Virus record (IMG/VR): IMGVR_UViG_3300010403_000042
Location: 1 to 34,873 of that record
Source: a virus
Direction: 5' to 3' (one strand)
DNA: 34,873 bases
The notes beneath the pieces are model-generated. The model was not told the origin of the DNA. It did no database searches and saw nothing but the letters and a program-made list of their open reading frames with translations. Below, piece by piece: positions 7,712-14,407 of the stretch. Position 1 is the first letter of the stretch. Every line of letters begins with the position of its first letter. The position numbers were made by a program, and so were the translations under genes.

Positions 7712-7843
7712 TTAGTGTTGTTTTACTTGGTGGTGGTGGTCCGGTATTTTGTTCGGCAACTCGACAGGCTGTTCGGATTCAAGGAACGCCAGGTAATCGG
7801 CATACCACTCGTCGTGCTCTGCGTCGTAGTCGTCGATGTCCAT
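7712..7843 (-). CDS. 43-residue acidic hypothetical protein
   Basis: The product starts MDIDDYDAEHDEWYADYLAF and ends in a His-rich tail (PDHHHQVKQH). The N-terminal half is strongly acidic and could form one amphipathic helix. The ATG lies 12 bp after the preceding gene's stop, and its own stop lies 3 bp before the kinase-like gene. It has typical small-gene spacing in this arm, with no recognised function. Confidence 0.5.
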   Translation of the reverse strand: MDIDDYDAEHDEWYADYLAFLESEQPVELPNKIPDHHHQVKQH

Positions 7844-7855
7844 ATACAGTGATGC

Positions 7856-8425
7856 TTAGTTGGCCGCGCCGACAGCACGGAGTAGCGCAGCGCGACGGCG
7901 GACAGCCGGGTCGATATGCTTTGCGCCAGTGCGCAGAATTCGCATCGGGTTGTATGTCCCGGCCCGGCGCGTCAATTCGTCTTCCAGCGTGTCACGCGCG
8001 GAGTCGAGAGCATCGGCCTGCGCTTCCAGCACGGCAATCCGAAAAGCGCGGGCGCGTAATTGTGCCGCGCTGAATTTGCTAGTATCTTGACCGTCCAGCT
8101 TGACCGCTGCGGCCTGGACGACGAGTCGCCGGGCAATGACGCGCCGGAGCCACTTGCCCACTTGGCCGACAGTCTTGGGGCGCAACTTGACCGCGCCGGG
8201 CGTCGGTTTCGCGGGAGCATCGTCGGTGAAAAGCGGCGTCGCCGTGCTGCGCACCTTGAGTCCGGCCAGCATCGGGGTTTCGCTACGAAAAACCCGGTCT
8301 CGGGCACACTTGGCAGCTTTGTGAAAAGTGTTAGTCAGCTTGGCCTTCGGCTCCGTGAGGATGGCTGTGGCTACTTCGCGAGGCATGGAGTCGTCGTTGT
8401 GTTGTGTCGGAATTATCGGATTCAT
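7856..8425 (-). CDS. Basic helical hypothetical protein
   Basis: This 189-residue protein is rich in Arg, Ala and Lys and probably largely helical. A central stretch, RPKTVGQVGKWLRRVIARRL, and a long Ala-rich C-terminal helix suggest nucleic-acid or protein binding. No known domain was identified. The palindrome GTTTAAAC lies 9 bp upstream of the start. It ends 12 bp before the 43-residue gene. Confidence 0.65.
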   Translation of the reverse strand: MNPIIPTQHNDDSMPREVATAILTEPKAKLTNTFHKAAKCARDRVFRSETPMLAGLKVRSTATPLFTDDAPAKPTPGAVKLRPKTVGQVGKWLRRVIARRLVVQAAAVKLDGQDTSKFSAAQLRARAFRIAVLEAQADALDSARDTLEDELTRRAGTYNPMRILRTGAKHIDPAVRRRAALLRAVGAAN

Positions 8426-8452
8426 TGTATTTGTGTTTAAACGGATTGTTGT

Positions 8453-9334
8453 TCAGTATGCTTGGGCTTCTTCTTTTGTCAAGAAAAAATGAATTCCCCC
8501 GGAGCATTCAATCAACGGGTTCGGGTCAAACTTGTGTGGGCGGACGGTCTTACCCACCCGGTATTTAAAACTGTGGTCGTGTCGTGAAATGCCCCCGCCT
8601 TCGAGCACCACAGCAAATTCGGCCCGGCACTTTCGGCCAATGCAACCCCCTACCCGAGCAGCTTCAACCGGAATGCGCAACTGACACAGTTTCCCGTCTT
8701 CGAGTTTTTTCCAAACCAACAATTCCCCGGCAGGAACAATTGTTCGTTGGGCCACAAAAAGGTCCTGCTCACCTTTGGTCCACTCCACACCGCGCAAGTC
8801 CGCGCTGCGCAAGTCCGCGCTGCGCAAGTCCGCGCTGCGCAAGTCCGCACCGCTCAAGTTCGCGCTGCGCAAGTCCGCACCCCTCAAGTTCGCACCGCTC
8901 AAGTCCGCGCTGCACAAGTTCTCGCTGCGCAAGTCCGCACCCGTCAAGTCCGCACCGCTCAAGTTCGCGCTGCTCAAGTTCGCGCTGCTCAAGTCCGCGC
9001 TGCGCAAGTCCGCGCTGCGCAAGTCCGCGCTGCGCAAGTCCGCGCTGCGCAAGTCCGCACCGCTCAAGTTCGCGCTGCTCAAGTTCGCGCTGCTCAAGTT
9101 CGCGCTGCGCAAGTCCGCGCTGCGCAAGTCCGCACCGCTCAAGTTCGCGCTGCGCAAGTTCGCGCTGCGCAAGTCCGCGCTGCGCAAGTCCGCGCTGCTC
9201 AAGTCCGCGCTGCTCAAGTCCGCACCGCTCAAGTCCGCGCTGCGCAAGTCCGCGCAGCGCAAGTCCGCACCGCTCAAGTTCGCGCTGCCTGTGTCGAACA
9301 ACTCTTTTCCCGTAAATCTGTTAAAAATTTTCAT
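8453..9334 (-). CDS. Pentapeptide-repeat protein with conserved phage C-terminal domain
   Basis: The 293-residue product has three parts: a short N-terminus (MKIFNRFTGKELFDTG); 33 consecutive pentapeptides of the A(D/N)LxS type (residues 17-181), which should form a right-handed quadrilateral beta helix; and a C-terminal domain of about 110 residues with LVWKKL, GRKCRAEFAVVLE and IECSGGIHFFLTKEEA. That last domain resembles the one found after pentapeptide repeats in other phage proteins (DUF5758-like, from memory). Pentapeptide proteins can mimic DNA, as in gyrase protection, but many have no known role. The repeat is unusually uniform at both DNA and protein level. Confidence 0.9.
   Translation of the reverse strand: MKIFNRFTGKELFDTGSANLSGADLRCADLRSADLSGADLSSADLSSADLRSADLRSANLRSANLSGADLRSADLRSANLSSANLSSANLSGADLRSADLRSADLRSADLRSADLSSANLSSANLSGADLTGADLRSENLCSADLSGANLRGADLRSANLSGADLRSADLRSADLRSADLRGVEWTKGEQDLFVAQRTIVPAGELLVWKKLEDGKLCQLRIPVEAARVGGCIGRKCRAEFAVVLEGGGISRHDHSFKYRVGKTVRPHKFDPNPLIECSGGIHFFLTKEEAQAY
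8792..9286. repeat. 15-bp tandem minisatellite coding for pentapeptides
   Basis: Thirty-three head-to-tail copies of a 15-bp unit (plus-strand form near AAGTCCGCGCTGCGC) occupy 495 bp within one gene. Because 15 is divisible by 3, copy gain or loss keeps the frame. Runs of identical units (for example around 9001-9055) suggest recent expansion. The regularity also opens long false reading frames on the opposite strand. Confidence 0.95.
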
Positions 9335-9368
9335 GATATTTTGACAGTGTTGTAGTAATATCGTTCAA

Positions 9369-9572
9369 TTAAAATCCGCAGGCGGCGAGGAACCGGGCAG
9401 ACTGGAACTTAGGGTTTTCCACGGCAAAGTCATGCGCAAGGCGGGCAGCCAACGCGTGGAGATTTTCAATCGTGAGAGACGCAGCGCTGGGATGGGCGGC
9501 GGTAATGGCTTGGACGCGTTCCACTTGGGTTTTGATGTTGCGGGCGACAGTTTCAAAATGTTTTTTGCTCAT
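9369..9572 (-). CDS. Small phage protein ending RFLAACGF
   Basis: This 67-residue mostly helical protein begins MSKKHFETVARNIKTQVERV and ends with NPKFQSARFLAACGF. The C-terminal pattern (Asn-Pro, then a helix ending in AACG) recurs in small phage proteins of unknown function. It has its own upstream spacer of 52 bp and lies 34 bp before the pentapeptide gene. Confidence 0.7.
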   Translation of the reverse strand: MSKKHFETVARNIKTQVERVQAITAAHPSAASLTIENLHALAARLAHDFAVENPKFQSARFLAACGF

Positions 9573-9624
9573 ATTTTTTCAGTTGTTCGTGGCTCGGGTT
9601 TGTTCCCTTACCTGTAGCAATGTA

Positions 9625-9909
9625 TCACACCCCCAGGTTGTCGCAAGTGGGAAATCCCCCTTCGGGGGATTCGGGAAATCCCCTAGCTCTCCGGATACTT
9701 CGTATCCGTCGTTCGGCTACCCACGGAACAAACCGGCACTTTACTGACTCGGTTATCCGAAAAACTTTTCCGATAAATCCCACCAACAGCGCGTCAGGCT
9801 GGCGGAAACGGTTGCCCGTTGTGGCTCCGTTGATGTCTTCGACAAAGTCTTCCGCGCAGGGCCAAATCATAATAGTATCAACAAACCCCGTCAGGCATGG
9901 CTGAGTCAT
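9625..9909 (-). CDS. Hypothetical protein with hairpin-coding tail
   Basis: The 94-residue frame starts MTQPCLTGFVDTIMIWPCAE and has no recognised domain. The start overlaps the upstream stop as ATGA, supporting translation. The last 30 residues are encoded by two strong DNA hairpins (9,653-9,706), so the true 3' boundary is uncertain. The C-terminus could instead be a terminator that happens to stay open. Confidence 0.45.
   Translation of the reverse strand: MTQPCLTGFVDTIMIWPCAEDFVEDINGATTGNRFRQPDALLVGFIGKVFRITESVKCRFVPWVAERRIRSIRRARGFPESPEGGFPTCDNLGV
9653..9706. other. Two adjacent hairpins with TTC loops
   Basis: The first hairpin is AATCCCCC-TTC-GGGGGATT (9,653-9,671). The second is GGATAC-TTC-GTATCC (9,692-9,706). 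Both have perfect stems and an identical loop. They lie at the end of the 94-residue frame and 50-80 bp upstream of the next minus-strand gene. No long T-run follows in either direction, so they are not textbook terminators. Confidence 0.6.
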
Positions 9910-10217
9910 AATTCTGATTCTGCTTCGCGTGGCAGCAGTGGACGACTGTCACGCTGGGCTAACATACGTTCACGCGCCAATTCCTCCGCTTGGCTGAGCC
10001 GCATTGTCTGGGTTTGCATCGCTTGACGCTGGCTATAAGTCTCGCGGGCCGCGTCTTCGTTCGGGATATTGTCGCGAATAAATCGCCACGTATCCCGCTG
10101 ACTTTTCAATGCGGCGTTGTTACACGCCAGCACGGTGTTTTCATCCAGCAACCTTTTGTTCTCAAGGCGCAACTTCTTCAATGCTCGGAACGGATTCTTT
10201 AATTTGGGTAATTTCAT
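9906..10217 (-). CDS. Coiled-coil hypothetical protein
   Basis: About 103 residues, highly charged, with a likely coiled coil near the start (ALKKLRLENKRLLDENTVL) and a second helix rich in Gln, Glu and Arg. The start is uncertain. ATG at 10217 overlaps the zinc-ribbon gene by 56 bp, ATG at 10235 by more, and TTG at 10172 by only 11 bp. The end overlaps the following ATG by four bases. No function is recognised. Confidence 0.6.
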   Translation of the reverse strand: MKLPKLKNPFRALKKLRLENKRLLDENTVLACNNAALKSQRDTWRFIRDNIPNEDAARETYSQRQAMQTQTMRLSQAEELARERMLAQRDSRPLLPREAESEL

Positions 10218-10338
10218 GAGAAAATCTTTTGGCACAGGCCGGGTTGCCGCACAGGATGTCTTGATGCGGAGTGTCGCAGATGGTGCAAAAATTCAGGACG
10301 TGGTTGTCACGTTCGTTGGCACAGTGCGGACACTTCAT
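10162..10338 (-). CDS. Small zinc-ribbon protein
   Basis: The 58-residue product has three Cys pairs: CPHC near the N-terminus, CTIC in the middle and C-x4-C (CGNPAC) after that, followed by a charged helix. This is a classic small zinc-ribbon pattern. The ATG overlaps the stop of the TAT-like gene (ATGA). It may bind nucleic acid or protein; the partner is unknown. Confidence 0.7.
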   Translation of the reverse strand: MKCPHCANERDNHVLNFCTICDTPHQDILCGNPACAKRFSHEITQIKESVPSIEEVAP

Positions 10339-10556
10339 AATCTGGTAAATGTTCGGTTGCAACGCCACACAAGCCCGGTGCGCTCAAGTTCTACTTTGTC
10401 ATAGGGCGGAGCGCCGTCGTAATACTTGGCGACAACGGCACGGCGGTAAAGTATGGGAATGACCCACCGTGGCTTTGTCTTCACCACTAACGGAGATACA
10501 AAGCCTGCGAGCGCCGCACCAACCGTTCGCCGGAAAAAGGTTCGCCTGTTAAACAT
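10335..10556 (-). CDS. Small protein with twin-arginine-like N-terminus
   Basis: The 73-residue product begins MFNRRTFFRRTVGAALAGFV: paired arginines followed by a hydrophobic stretch, much like a twin-arginine (Tat) export signal or a signal anchor. The rest is short and basic with no known domain. The start at 10556 overlaps the previous stop by 8 bp. Export by the host Tat system is a reasonable guess, although a Tat substrate this small would be unusual. Confidence 0.6.
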   Translation of the reverse strand: MFNRRTFFRRTVGAALAGFVSPLVVKTKPRWVIPILYRRAVVAKYYDGAPPYDKVELERTGLVWRCNRTFTRL

Positions 10557-10782
10557 ACTCTTGGAGTTGCTTGACAACAGATTCGTCTTGCAACGACTGC
10601 ACCACAGAATGAGTCTGTTTTAGCGAGATACTGCCAGCAACGCATCCCCCAAGTTCAAAGGACACCCTGCCCGCACTGGTGACCGGCAGGCCGATGCGCG
10701 TAGCCATGTCAGAGTGGTCTCGGATGCTGTCGAAAATTACCAGGCTCGGCACGCCGCCGTTGTCGAAAATAATGTATTTCAT
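10549..10782 (-). CDS. Conserved-looking phage hypothetical protein
   Basis: This 77-residue protein starts MKYIIFDNGGVPSLVIFDS and contains HSDMATRIG and SAGRVSF. The beta-strand-rich opening MKYIIxDNG and the later SAG motif recur in small phage proteins I have seen, of unknown role. Its ATG overlaps the stop of the papain-like gene by four bases. Confidence 0.7.
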   Translation of the reverse strand: MKYIIFDNGGVPSLVIFDSIRDHSDMATRIGLPVTSAGRVSFELGGCVAGSISLKQTHSVVQSLQDESVVKQLQEYV

Positions 10783-11150
10783 AATTTAGTAATGTAGTAA
10801 CAGAATCGGACTTCGCTGTCTGCGAATCGGGTTGACTTTATCGGCGTGGGTATGCGGTTACCGCTATCGACTAACATGCCGTTCTGCACCAACACCCAAT
10901 GCCCGGCACCGGGGTCCACGATGCACAAAGTCAGTTCATCAAAATCGTCGAGCCGATAGTCCGGGCCGGGGTTCGCGCCTTGCACCATAGAATACCCGTG
11001 CAGCCGGAGGGTCTCACGCACAACGCTTATGCCGCACTTCCCGGCATCATTCAGGTGCTCGAACGCGCTGGTCTTCAGTCCGGTGATAGCGGCGAGCACC
11101 GCCGGGCCACACCAAAGCTTGCCAGGTAAATCGTGGACGATGGGGTTCAT
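10779..11150 (-). CDS. Papain/C39-like cysteine peptidase-fold protein
   Basis: The 123-residue protein has LWCGPAVLAAITG (Cys14 at the start of a helix), followed by GAGHWVLVQNGMLVDSG (His84, Asp95). The Cys...His...Asp order, with the Cys opening a helix and the His on a strand, fits the papain/C39 peptidase fold. It could be a peptidase or an inactive relative. It sits in a tightly overlapped cluster, with ATGA junctions on both sides. Confidence 0.6.
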   Translation of the reverse strand: MNPIVHDLPGKLWCGPAVLAAITGLKTSAFEHLNDAGKCGISVVRETLRLHGYSMVQGANPGPDYRLDDFDELTLCIVDPGAGHWVLVQNGMLVDSGNRIPTPIKSTRFADSEVRFCYYITKL

Positions 11151-11389
11151 TCGCTACAGGTCACGTCGAATTGAATATCGTCCGGCTTGGCGCGCAGGCA
11201 GCCGTATCGCTTGACCAGCTTGCGACCGTCACGCCGGAAGCCGGTGCAACTGCCGGACCAGTCGATGCTGTCGTAATTATTGCGCCAGTTCGGGGAACCC
11301 AGGTTGGTCCGGGGGGCGTCGCCCTTGCCTGCGCCGACATTGTGGCCGGGGAAAAGGTTGCGCGCTGGTTGTCCGCTATTGCGTGCCAT
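11147..11389 (-). CDS. Small phage protein, unknown function
   Basis: The 80-residue product begins MARNSGQPARNLFPGHNVGA and contains GDAPRTNLGSPNWRNNYDSIDW. It is rich in Gly, Asn and Arg and has little predicted helix. The motif GDAPR..L.SPNWR..YD.IDW looks like a conserved phage family whose role I cannot name. It starts 1 bp after the previous stop (TAATATG) and ends in an ATGA overlap. Confidence 0.7.
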   Translation of the reverse strand: MARNSGQPARNLFPGHNVGAGKGDAPRTNLGSPNWRNNYDSIDWSGSCTGFRRDGRKLVKRYGCLRAKPDDIQFDVTCSE

Positions 11390-11390
11390 A

Positions 11391-11585
11391 TTATTTATCG
11401 TCCTTCTGTTGTTGTTGACTGTCAATTTCTTCTGCCATGACCGATGTGAGGGCGTCACGGATGCGGCTGTGCTCGGGAAAAACTTCGCCGGTTAGCCGTT
11501 GCGCTTGCTGCCGCAGGCTGTCGAATTGGTGCAACAGGTCCTGCGCCGTGACCAGCCTCGCGGTTGCATAGATTCTAACACTCAT
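11391..11585 (-). CDS. Small helical hypothetical protein
   Basis: This 64-residue, mostly helical, Gln-rich protein starts MSVRIYATARLVTAQDLLHQ and ends in a run of Gln and Lys. The start overlaps the previous gene by 11 bp. No domain is recognised. Confidence 0.6.
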   Translation of the reverse strand: MSVRIYATARLVTAQDLLHQFDSLRQQAQRLTGEVFPEHSRIRDALTSVMAEEIDSQQQQKDDK

Positions 11586-11802
11586 TTTTCGGATTTATTG
11601 TGTCGTGAAAAAGTTTCTCTGCACTGACCTGTCGCCCGTTTTGATTCTGCACGGTCATTGGCAACCAACGACCTTGTTCATCTCTAAACTCACTGATATA
11701 CCAGTAGGTCATGTCAGCCCGGCGCTTGACGACCCGATGCCGGACTTCGCCCAAGATGACCGAACGGACAATTTCCAGATTGTTGTTCTGCGTGGCACTC
11801 AC
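11575..11802 (-). CDS. Small hypothetical protein, GTG start
   Basis: The 75-residue product starts at GTG 11802, which overlaps the previous stop as GTGA. It contains VRHRVVKRRADMTYWYISEF and then RWLPMTVQNQNGRQVS, suggesting a small beta-sheet protein. No domain is recognised. Confidence 0.6.
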   Translation of the reverse strand: MSATQNNNLEIVRSVILGEVRHRVVKRRADMTYWYISEFRDEQGRWLPMTVQNQNGRQVSAEKLFHDTINPKNEC

Positions 11803-12167
11803 GATGTCGCGTATTTTGACCGGTCGAGGGTGGCGTGGGTGTCGTCGATGGCATTCGTCCAGAGCGTGACGACGATGGCAGCACCGTCGTGAAAATTGCG
11901 CAGCACGAGAATAATGTCGCGGGTGTTATCGTAGGGCAGCCGGACCACGAGTTTCGTGATGTCGGTGTCGTTGGTAATCTCCGCTTCGATTACTTGCGCG
12001 TCGCTGAAGTCAACCCACTTCGGCGGGCGCGTAACTGTCCCAAGTTTATCGCGCAGTGCTTCGAGCATGGCGTGCCGGGAGTAGGCGAGACGGTAGCTGG
12101 CACCGAAGTCGAAGTGCAAGATGTTCGCCGGGAGGAAAATGTCTTTGTGATATAACTTGGTCGTCAT
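11799..12167 (-). CDS. Phage hypothetical protein with VTLWxN...DDTHATLDRSKY tail
   Basis: This 122-residue protein starts MTTKLYHKDIFLPANI and ends with VVTLWTNAIDDTHATLDRSK and YATS. The C-terminal pattern (Val-Thr-Leu-Trp, then Asp-x-His-x-Thr-Leu-Asp) recurs in small phage and toxin-like proteins I have seen; a nuclease fold is possible but not demonstrated. An alternative TTG start at 12203 would overlap the upstream stop as TTGA. I prefer the ATG, which is preceded by CTAAT. Confidence 0.65.
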   Translation of the reverse strand: MTTKLYHKDIFLPANILHFDFGASYRLAYSRHAMLEALRDKLGTVTRPPKWVDFSDAQVIEAEITNDTDITKLVVRLPYDNTRDIILVLRNFHDGAAIVVTLWTNAIDDTHATLDRSKYATS

Positions 12168-12199
12168 CGCAGTATTAGACAGTGGTGGTTGTGTTTCGT

Positions 12200-12457
12200 T
12201 CAAAGAATGTAGCTGGTCACTTCATATCTCCCGGAGTCCATGCGATAGATGGACGCGTGAAAATACTTCCGGGTGGGTTTACCCTTGAGACTGACGATGG
12301 GCCAGTCGAAGGTGTGAGTGGTGCCATAGGCGACGTGGCCCTTGTCGTAGATATTGCAGGACCAATCCGGAGCTATCTCGGCACCGGCGTCAATGATGTT
12401 GGCGTGCAACGCGACAATCGACTCGCTCAGGGTCTCGAAGTAACATGATTTACTCAT
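12200..12457 (-). CDS. Small phage protein, KPTRKYFHASIYRMDSGRYE family
   Basis: This 85-residue protein has a conserved-looking C-terminal half, LKGKPTRKYFHASIYRMDSG, ending with YEVTSYIL. The pattern suggests a compact beta-rich domain seen in other phage hypotheticals. It starts 31 bp after the preceding gene and overlaps a possible TTG start downstream. Confidence 0.65.
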   Translation of the reverse strand: MSKSCYFETLSESIVALHANIIDAGAEIAPDWSCNIYDKGHVAYGTTHTFDWPIVSLKGKPTRKYFHASIYRMDSGRYEVTSYIL

Positions 12458-12488
12458 GGTGATTTAGACAAGGGTGTCGAGTTTACGT

Positions 12489-12686
12489 TCAACGATATGT
12501 GACAATACTGCAACTGAATCGGCGAACAACGTAGGGCAGCCCCTGCTGCTTGAACGAAGCCCGAAGTTCTTTGACACGAGCCGACGCAGCAATGTGGTTG
12601 CCAATGAAGGAGCACAAACCCACCGCGATTTCCAGGCGCTTTCCGCCCGCCGTTATTACTCTCGGAATATATGTTGTATCAGTCAT
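12489..12686 (-). CDS. Small basic hypothetical protein
   Basis: This 65-residue protein starts MTDTTYIPRVITAGGKRLEI and contains ASARVKELRASFKQQGLPYVV, a basic helix followed by a short strand. Its ATG overlaps the upstream stop by four bases. No domain is recognised. Confidence 0.65.
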   Translation of the reverse strand: MTDTTYIPRVITAGGKRLEIAVGLCSFIGNHIAASARVKELRASFKQQGLPYVVRRFSCSIVTYR

Positions 12687-12937
12687 GGTGCTAATGTAGC
12701 ACCATCCGGAGGGCGGTCAACTGGAATTTCTACCGGCGACTTACTAGGGGATTTACTGACTGCTTCGATAACATCAATCAGGTCCGAGACCCGCACAAAC
12801 CGCCGGGCAGCGGCAGCCGGGTCTGTCAAGCAAAGGTGCCAATGGCCTGGGACATCGTTGACAGGCCACATGCTGCCATCGCTACCGTCGAGATACAGCG
12901 GCAGTGATTGGAGACGTATCTGTGTTAGTGGGTGCAT
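12683..12937 (-). CDS. Small hypothetical protein after the Nudix gene
   Basis: The 84-residue product begins MHPLTQIRLQSLPLYLDGSD and has a Pro/Ser-rich tail with a repeated KSPSKSP. The start overlaps the Nudix stop by 13 bp and the stop overlaps the next start by four bases. A longer start at 13156 would run entirely inside the Nudix gene, so it is rejected. The function is unknown. Confidence 0.6.
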   Translation of the reverse strand: MHPLTQIRLQSLPLYLDGSDGSMWPVNDVPGHWHLCLTDPAAAARRFVRVSDLIDVIEAVSKSPSKSPVEIPVDRPPDGATLAP

Positions 12938-13407
12938 GATTTGTAGCGCAGGTATCCGCCGTCGTCGGTGTGCAGGGCCATTGGCAACAGCCAGCATAGG
13001 TTCGGAAGATAAACGAGATGCTCGGTGAAGTCGTCGGTGAGGGCAACCACACAAATTTCTTCGTCCGTCATGGTGCGGGCGTGAGTCCACATGTTTTCTG
13101 ATTTGAAAAAATGCACGATAGCCTCGTCGAACTCTTGAGTCAGAAAAAGTTCCCATGCCGGTCGCCCAGCGGGGTCGAAAATGCGCTCGCCCGTCTCTTC
13201 GAGATACTCCCGCGCCATCGCAGCCAGTGGGGTTTCTCCCGGTTCAACATGTCCTCCGATACCGTTGAGCTTGCCTGCTTGCCATTCCGGGCGGCGCTTG
13301 CGTATCAGCACCACCCGTGTCGTCGCGTTCGGCTCGGGCGCGCGGACGAAGTTGAACCCGACGACGTATTCCTGTTTAATCAGGCTTCCTTGAACGCTAG
13401 TGGTCAC
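12925..13407 (-). CDS. Nudix hydrolase
   Basis: The 160-residue protein has a perfect Nudix box, GHVEPGETPLAAMAREYLEE followed by TGE, matching Gx5Ex7REUxEExGU. Nudix enzymes hydrolyse nucleoside diphosphates linked to another group, such as oxidised nucleotides, NAD, ADP-ribose or capped RNA. The C-terminus after the box is about 90 residues and may choose the substrate. The start is GTG, overlapping the previous stop as GTGA. The precise substrate is not readable from sequence. Confidence 0.9.
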   Translation of the reverse strand: MTTSVQGSLIKQEYVVGFNFVRAPEPNATTRVVLIRKRRPEWQAGKLNGIGGHVEPGETPLAAMAREYLEETGERIFDPAGRPAWELFLTQEFDEAIVHFFKSENMWTHARTMTDEEICVVALTDDFTEHLVYLPNLCWLLPMALHTDDGGYLRYKSCTH

Positions 13408-13619
13408 GAGAATTCCTTTTCAAGTGTGTCGAGTATGAGCCGCAGCGCCGGGCCGGAAAAGTAATCCCCCGGATAGTTGCACAGTTCGCGGGCTGCGCTG
13501 CGTTCAATAGGTGCATGATGCTTCACCAGTTCGCCGAAGCGTTTGACGACTGCGCGCCGCGCCGCCGATTTGGATTCTCGCAGCGCGGCGTATTTCTCTT
13601 CTGTCAGCGTGTAGGTCAT
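13404..13619 (-). CDS. Small charged helical protein
   Basis: The 71-residue product begins MTYTLTEEKYAALRESKSAA and is rich in Arg, Ala and Glu, so probably helical. Its ATG shares a base with the upstream stop (TAATG), and GGAGG, inside the end of the upstream gene, lies 3 bp from the ATG. This is one of the few clear Shine-Dalgarno sequences in this arm. Confidence 0.65.
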   Translation of the reverse strand: MTYTLTEEKYAALRESKSAARRAVVKRFGELVKHHAPIERSAARELCNYPGDYFSGPALRLILDTLEKEFS

Positions 13620-13972
13620 TAGCCTCCGATGGGCACAATTTTGTTGTCGGTGGGTGCCTGTTGCTCCGGTGCCGGACCAGCGGCACGCGCGGCGGCATGT
13701 TGCGCCAGGATGCCCGAGACCCGGCTCGCGGCTTGGGCCACGATGTTGAGCAGCGGCTCGTATTCATTCTTGACGCCGAACCAGCATCCGATGAATTCGT
13801 TCGCGTGGTTGATGAACGTGTTGGCCATGTATTCCGTCAGGCCACGAATTTCGGCATCATCCTTGGGCTGCTTGATGGTTGCGTTGCGGAGATACTCAAA
13901 GCGCGCATACGACTGCGCGAGTTGCATTGCCTCTTCAGATGTCAGGTTGGGTTTGTTATTGTTGTTGCTCAT
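13619..13972 (-). CDS. Hypothetical helical protein
   Basis: The 117-residue product has an Asn-rich opening (MSNNNNKPNLTSEEAMQLAQ), a helix-rich middle with NTFINHANEFIGCWFGV, and a Pro/Ala-rich tail. No domain is recognised. It may be a small oligomeric phage protein. It is separated by 27 bp from the Acb2-like gene and overlaps the next gene by one base. Confidence 0.65.
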   Translation of the reverse strand: MSNNNNKPNLTSEEAMQLAQSYARFEYLRNATIKQPKDDAEIRGLTEYMANTFINHANEFIGCWFGVKNEYEPLLNIVAQAASRVSGILAQHAAARAAGPAPEQQAPTDNKIVPIGG

Positions 13973-13999
13973 AATGTATTGGTGGGTATTGGTTGTTAG

Positions 14000-14407
14000 T
14001 TAGGGTGAATAGGATTTGGAGTCACAGGCTTTGGCCGGGACGGAATGAAAAGGATGTTGTTGTTCTTGTTTTGACTCTTCAGCCATGCGGTCGATGTCGG
14101 CGCGAAGTGCGGTCAGTTTGGCTTCCGCCGCCGCATCATCTCGTTTTGGTCCAACAGTGCAATCAGCGCCGGGCTGCGCCATATCATAGCAACTGACCCC
14201 GCCGTCAATAGCTTGTATCGCCTTGCCGAGCCGCATGATTGCGTCTTCGACGTGGCGGTAGCTCAGTGTTAGATTCGCGATGACTTCACCACGGTCAACG
14301 CCGGGTTCGGCGATTCGTTCGGAAGATTCCACGCGGGTGCTGAGGACTTGGCGTCCGATGCTGCGCAGTTGAGTGCGGATATAATTGCAGGATTCTTTAA
14401 TAGTCAT
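14000..14407 (-). CDS. Acb2/Tad1-like hairpin protein (putative anti-defence sponge)
   Basis: About 135 residues from MTIKESCNYIRTQLRSIG. Residues about 45-70 read GEVIANLTLSYRHVEDAIMR followed by LGKAIQ. This helix pair, with an A.TxLxxxEDAxMRLGKAI-like pattern, resembles the Acb2/Tad1 hairpin domain that binds cyclic nucleotides and blocks CBASS or Thoeris signalling. The C-terminus (about 60 residues) is extra, charged and probably flexible. The start at 14407 overlaps the previous stop by four bases. The assignment rests on memory of the family, not a search, so it is tentative. Confidence 0.5.
   Translation of the reverse strand: MTIKESCNYIRTQLRSIGRQVLSTRVESSERIAEPGVDRGEVIANLTLSYRHVEDAIMRLGKAIQAIDGGVSCYDMAQPGADCTVGPKRDDAAAEAKLTALRADIDRMAEESKQEQQHPFHSVPAKACDSKSYSP

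Noticed and set aside
8792-9286. Possible CRISPR array
   Set aside because: The repeats are tandem without spacers and encode pentapeptides in frame.
8584-9355. Three long plus-strand frames over the pentapeptide gene
   Set aside because: They arise because the 15-bp repeat has no stop in any frame. Their products are monotonous Arg/Ser/Ala repeats, while the minus frame gives a known fold plus a normal C-terminal domain.
12168-12203. TTG start at 12203 for the gene ending at 11799
   Set aside because: The TTGA overlap is attractive, but TTG is rare here and the ATG at 12167 has the CTAAT context. Left as an alternative.
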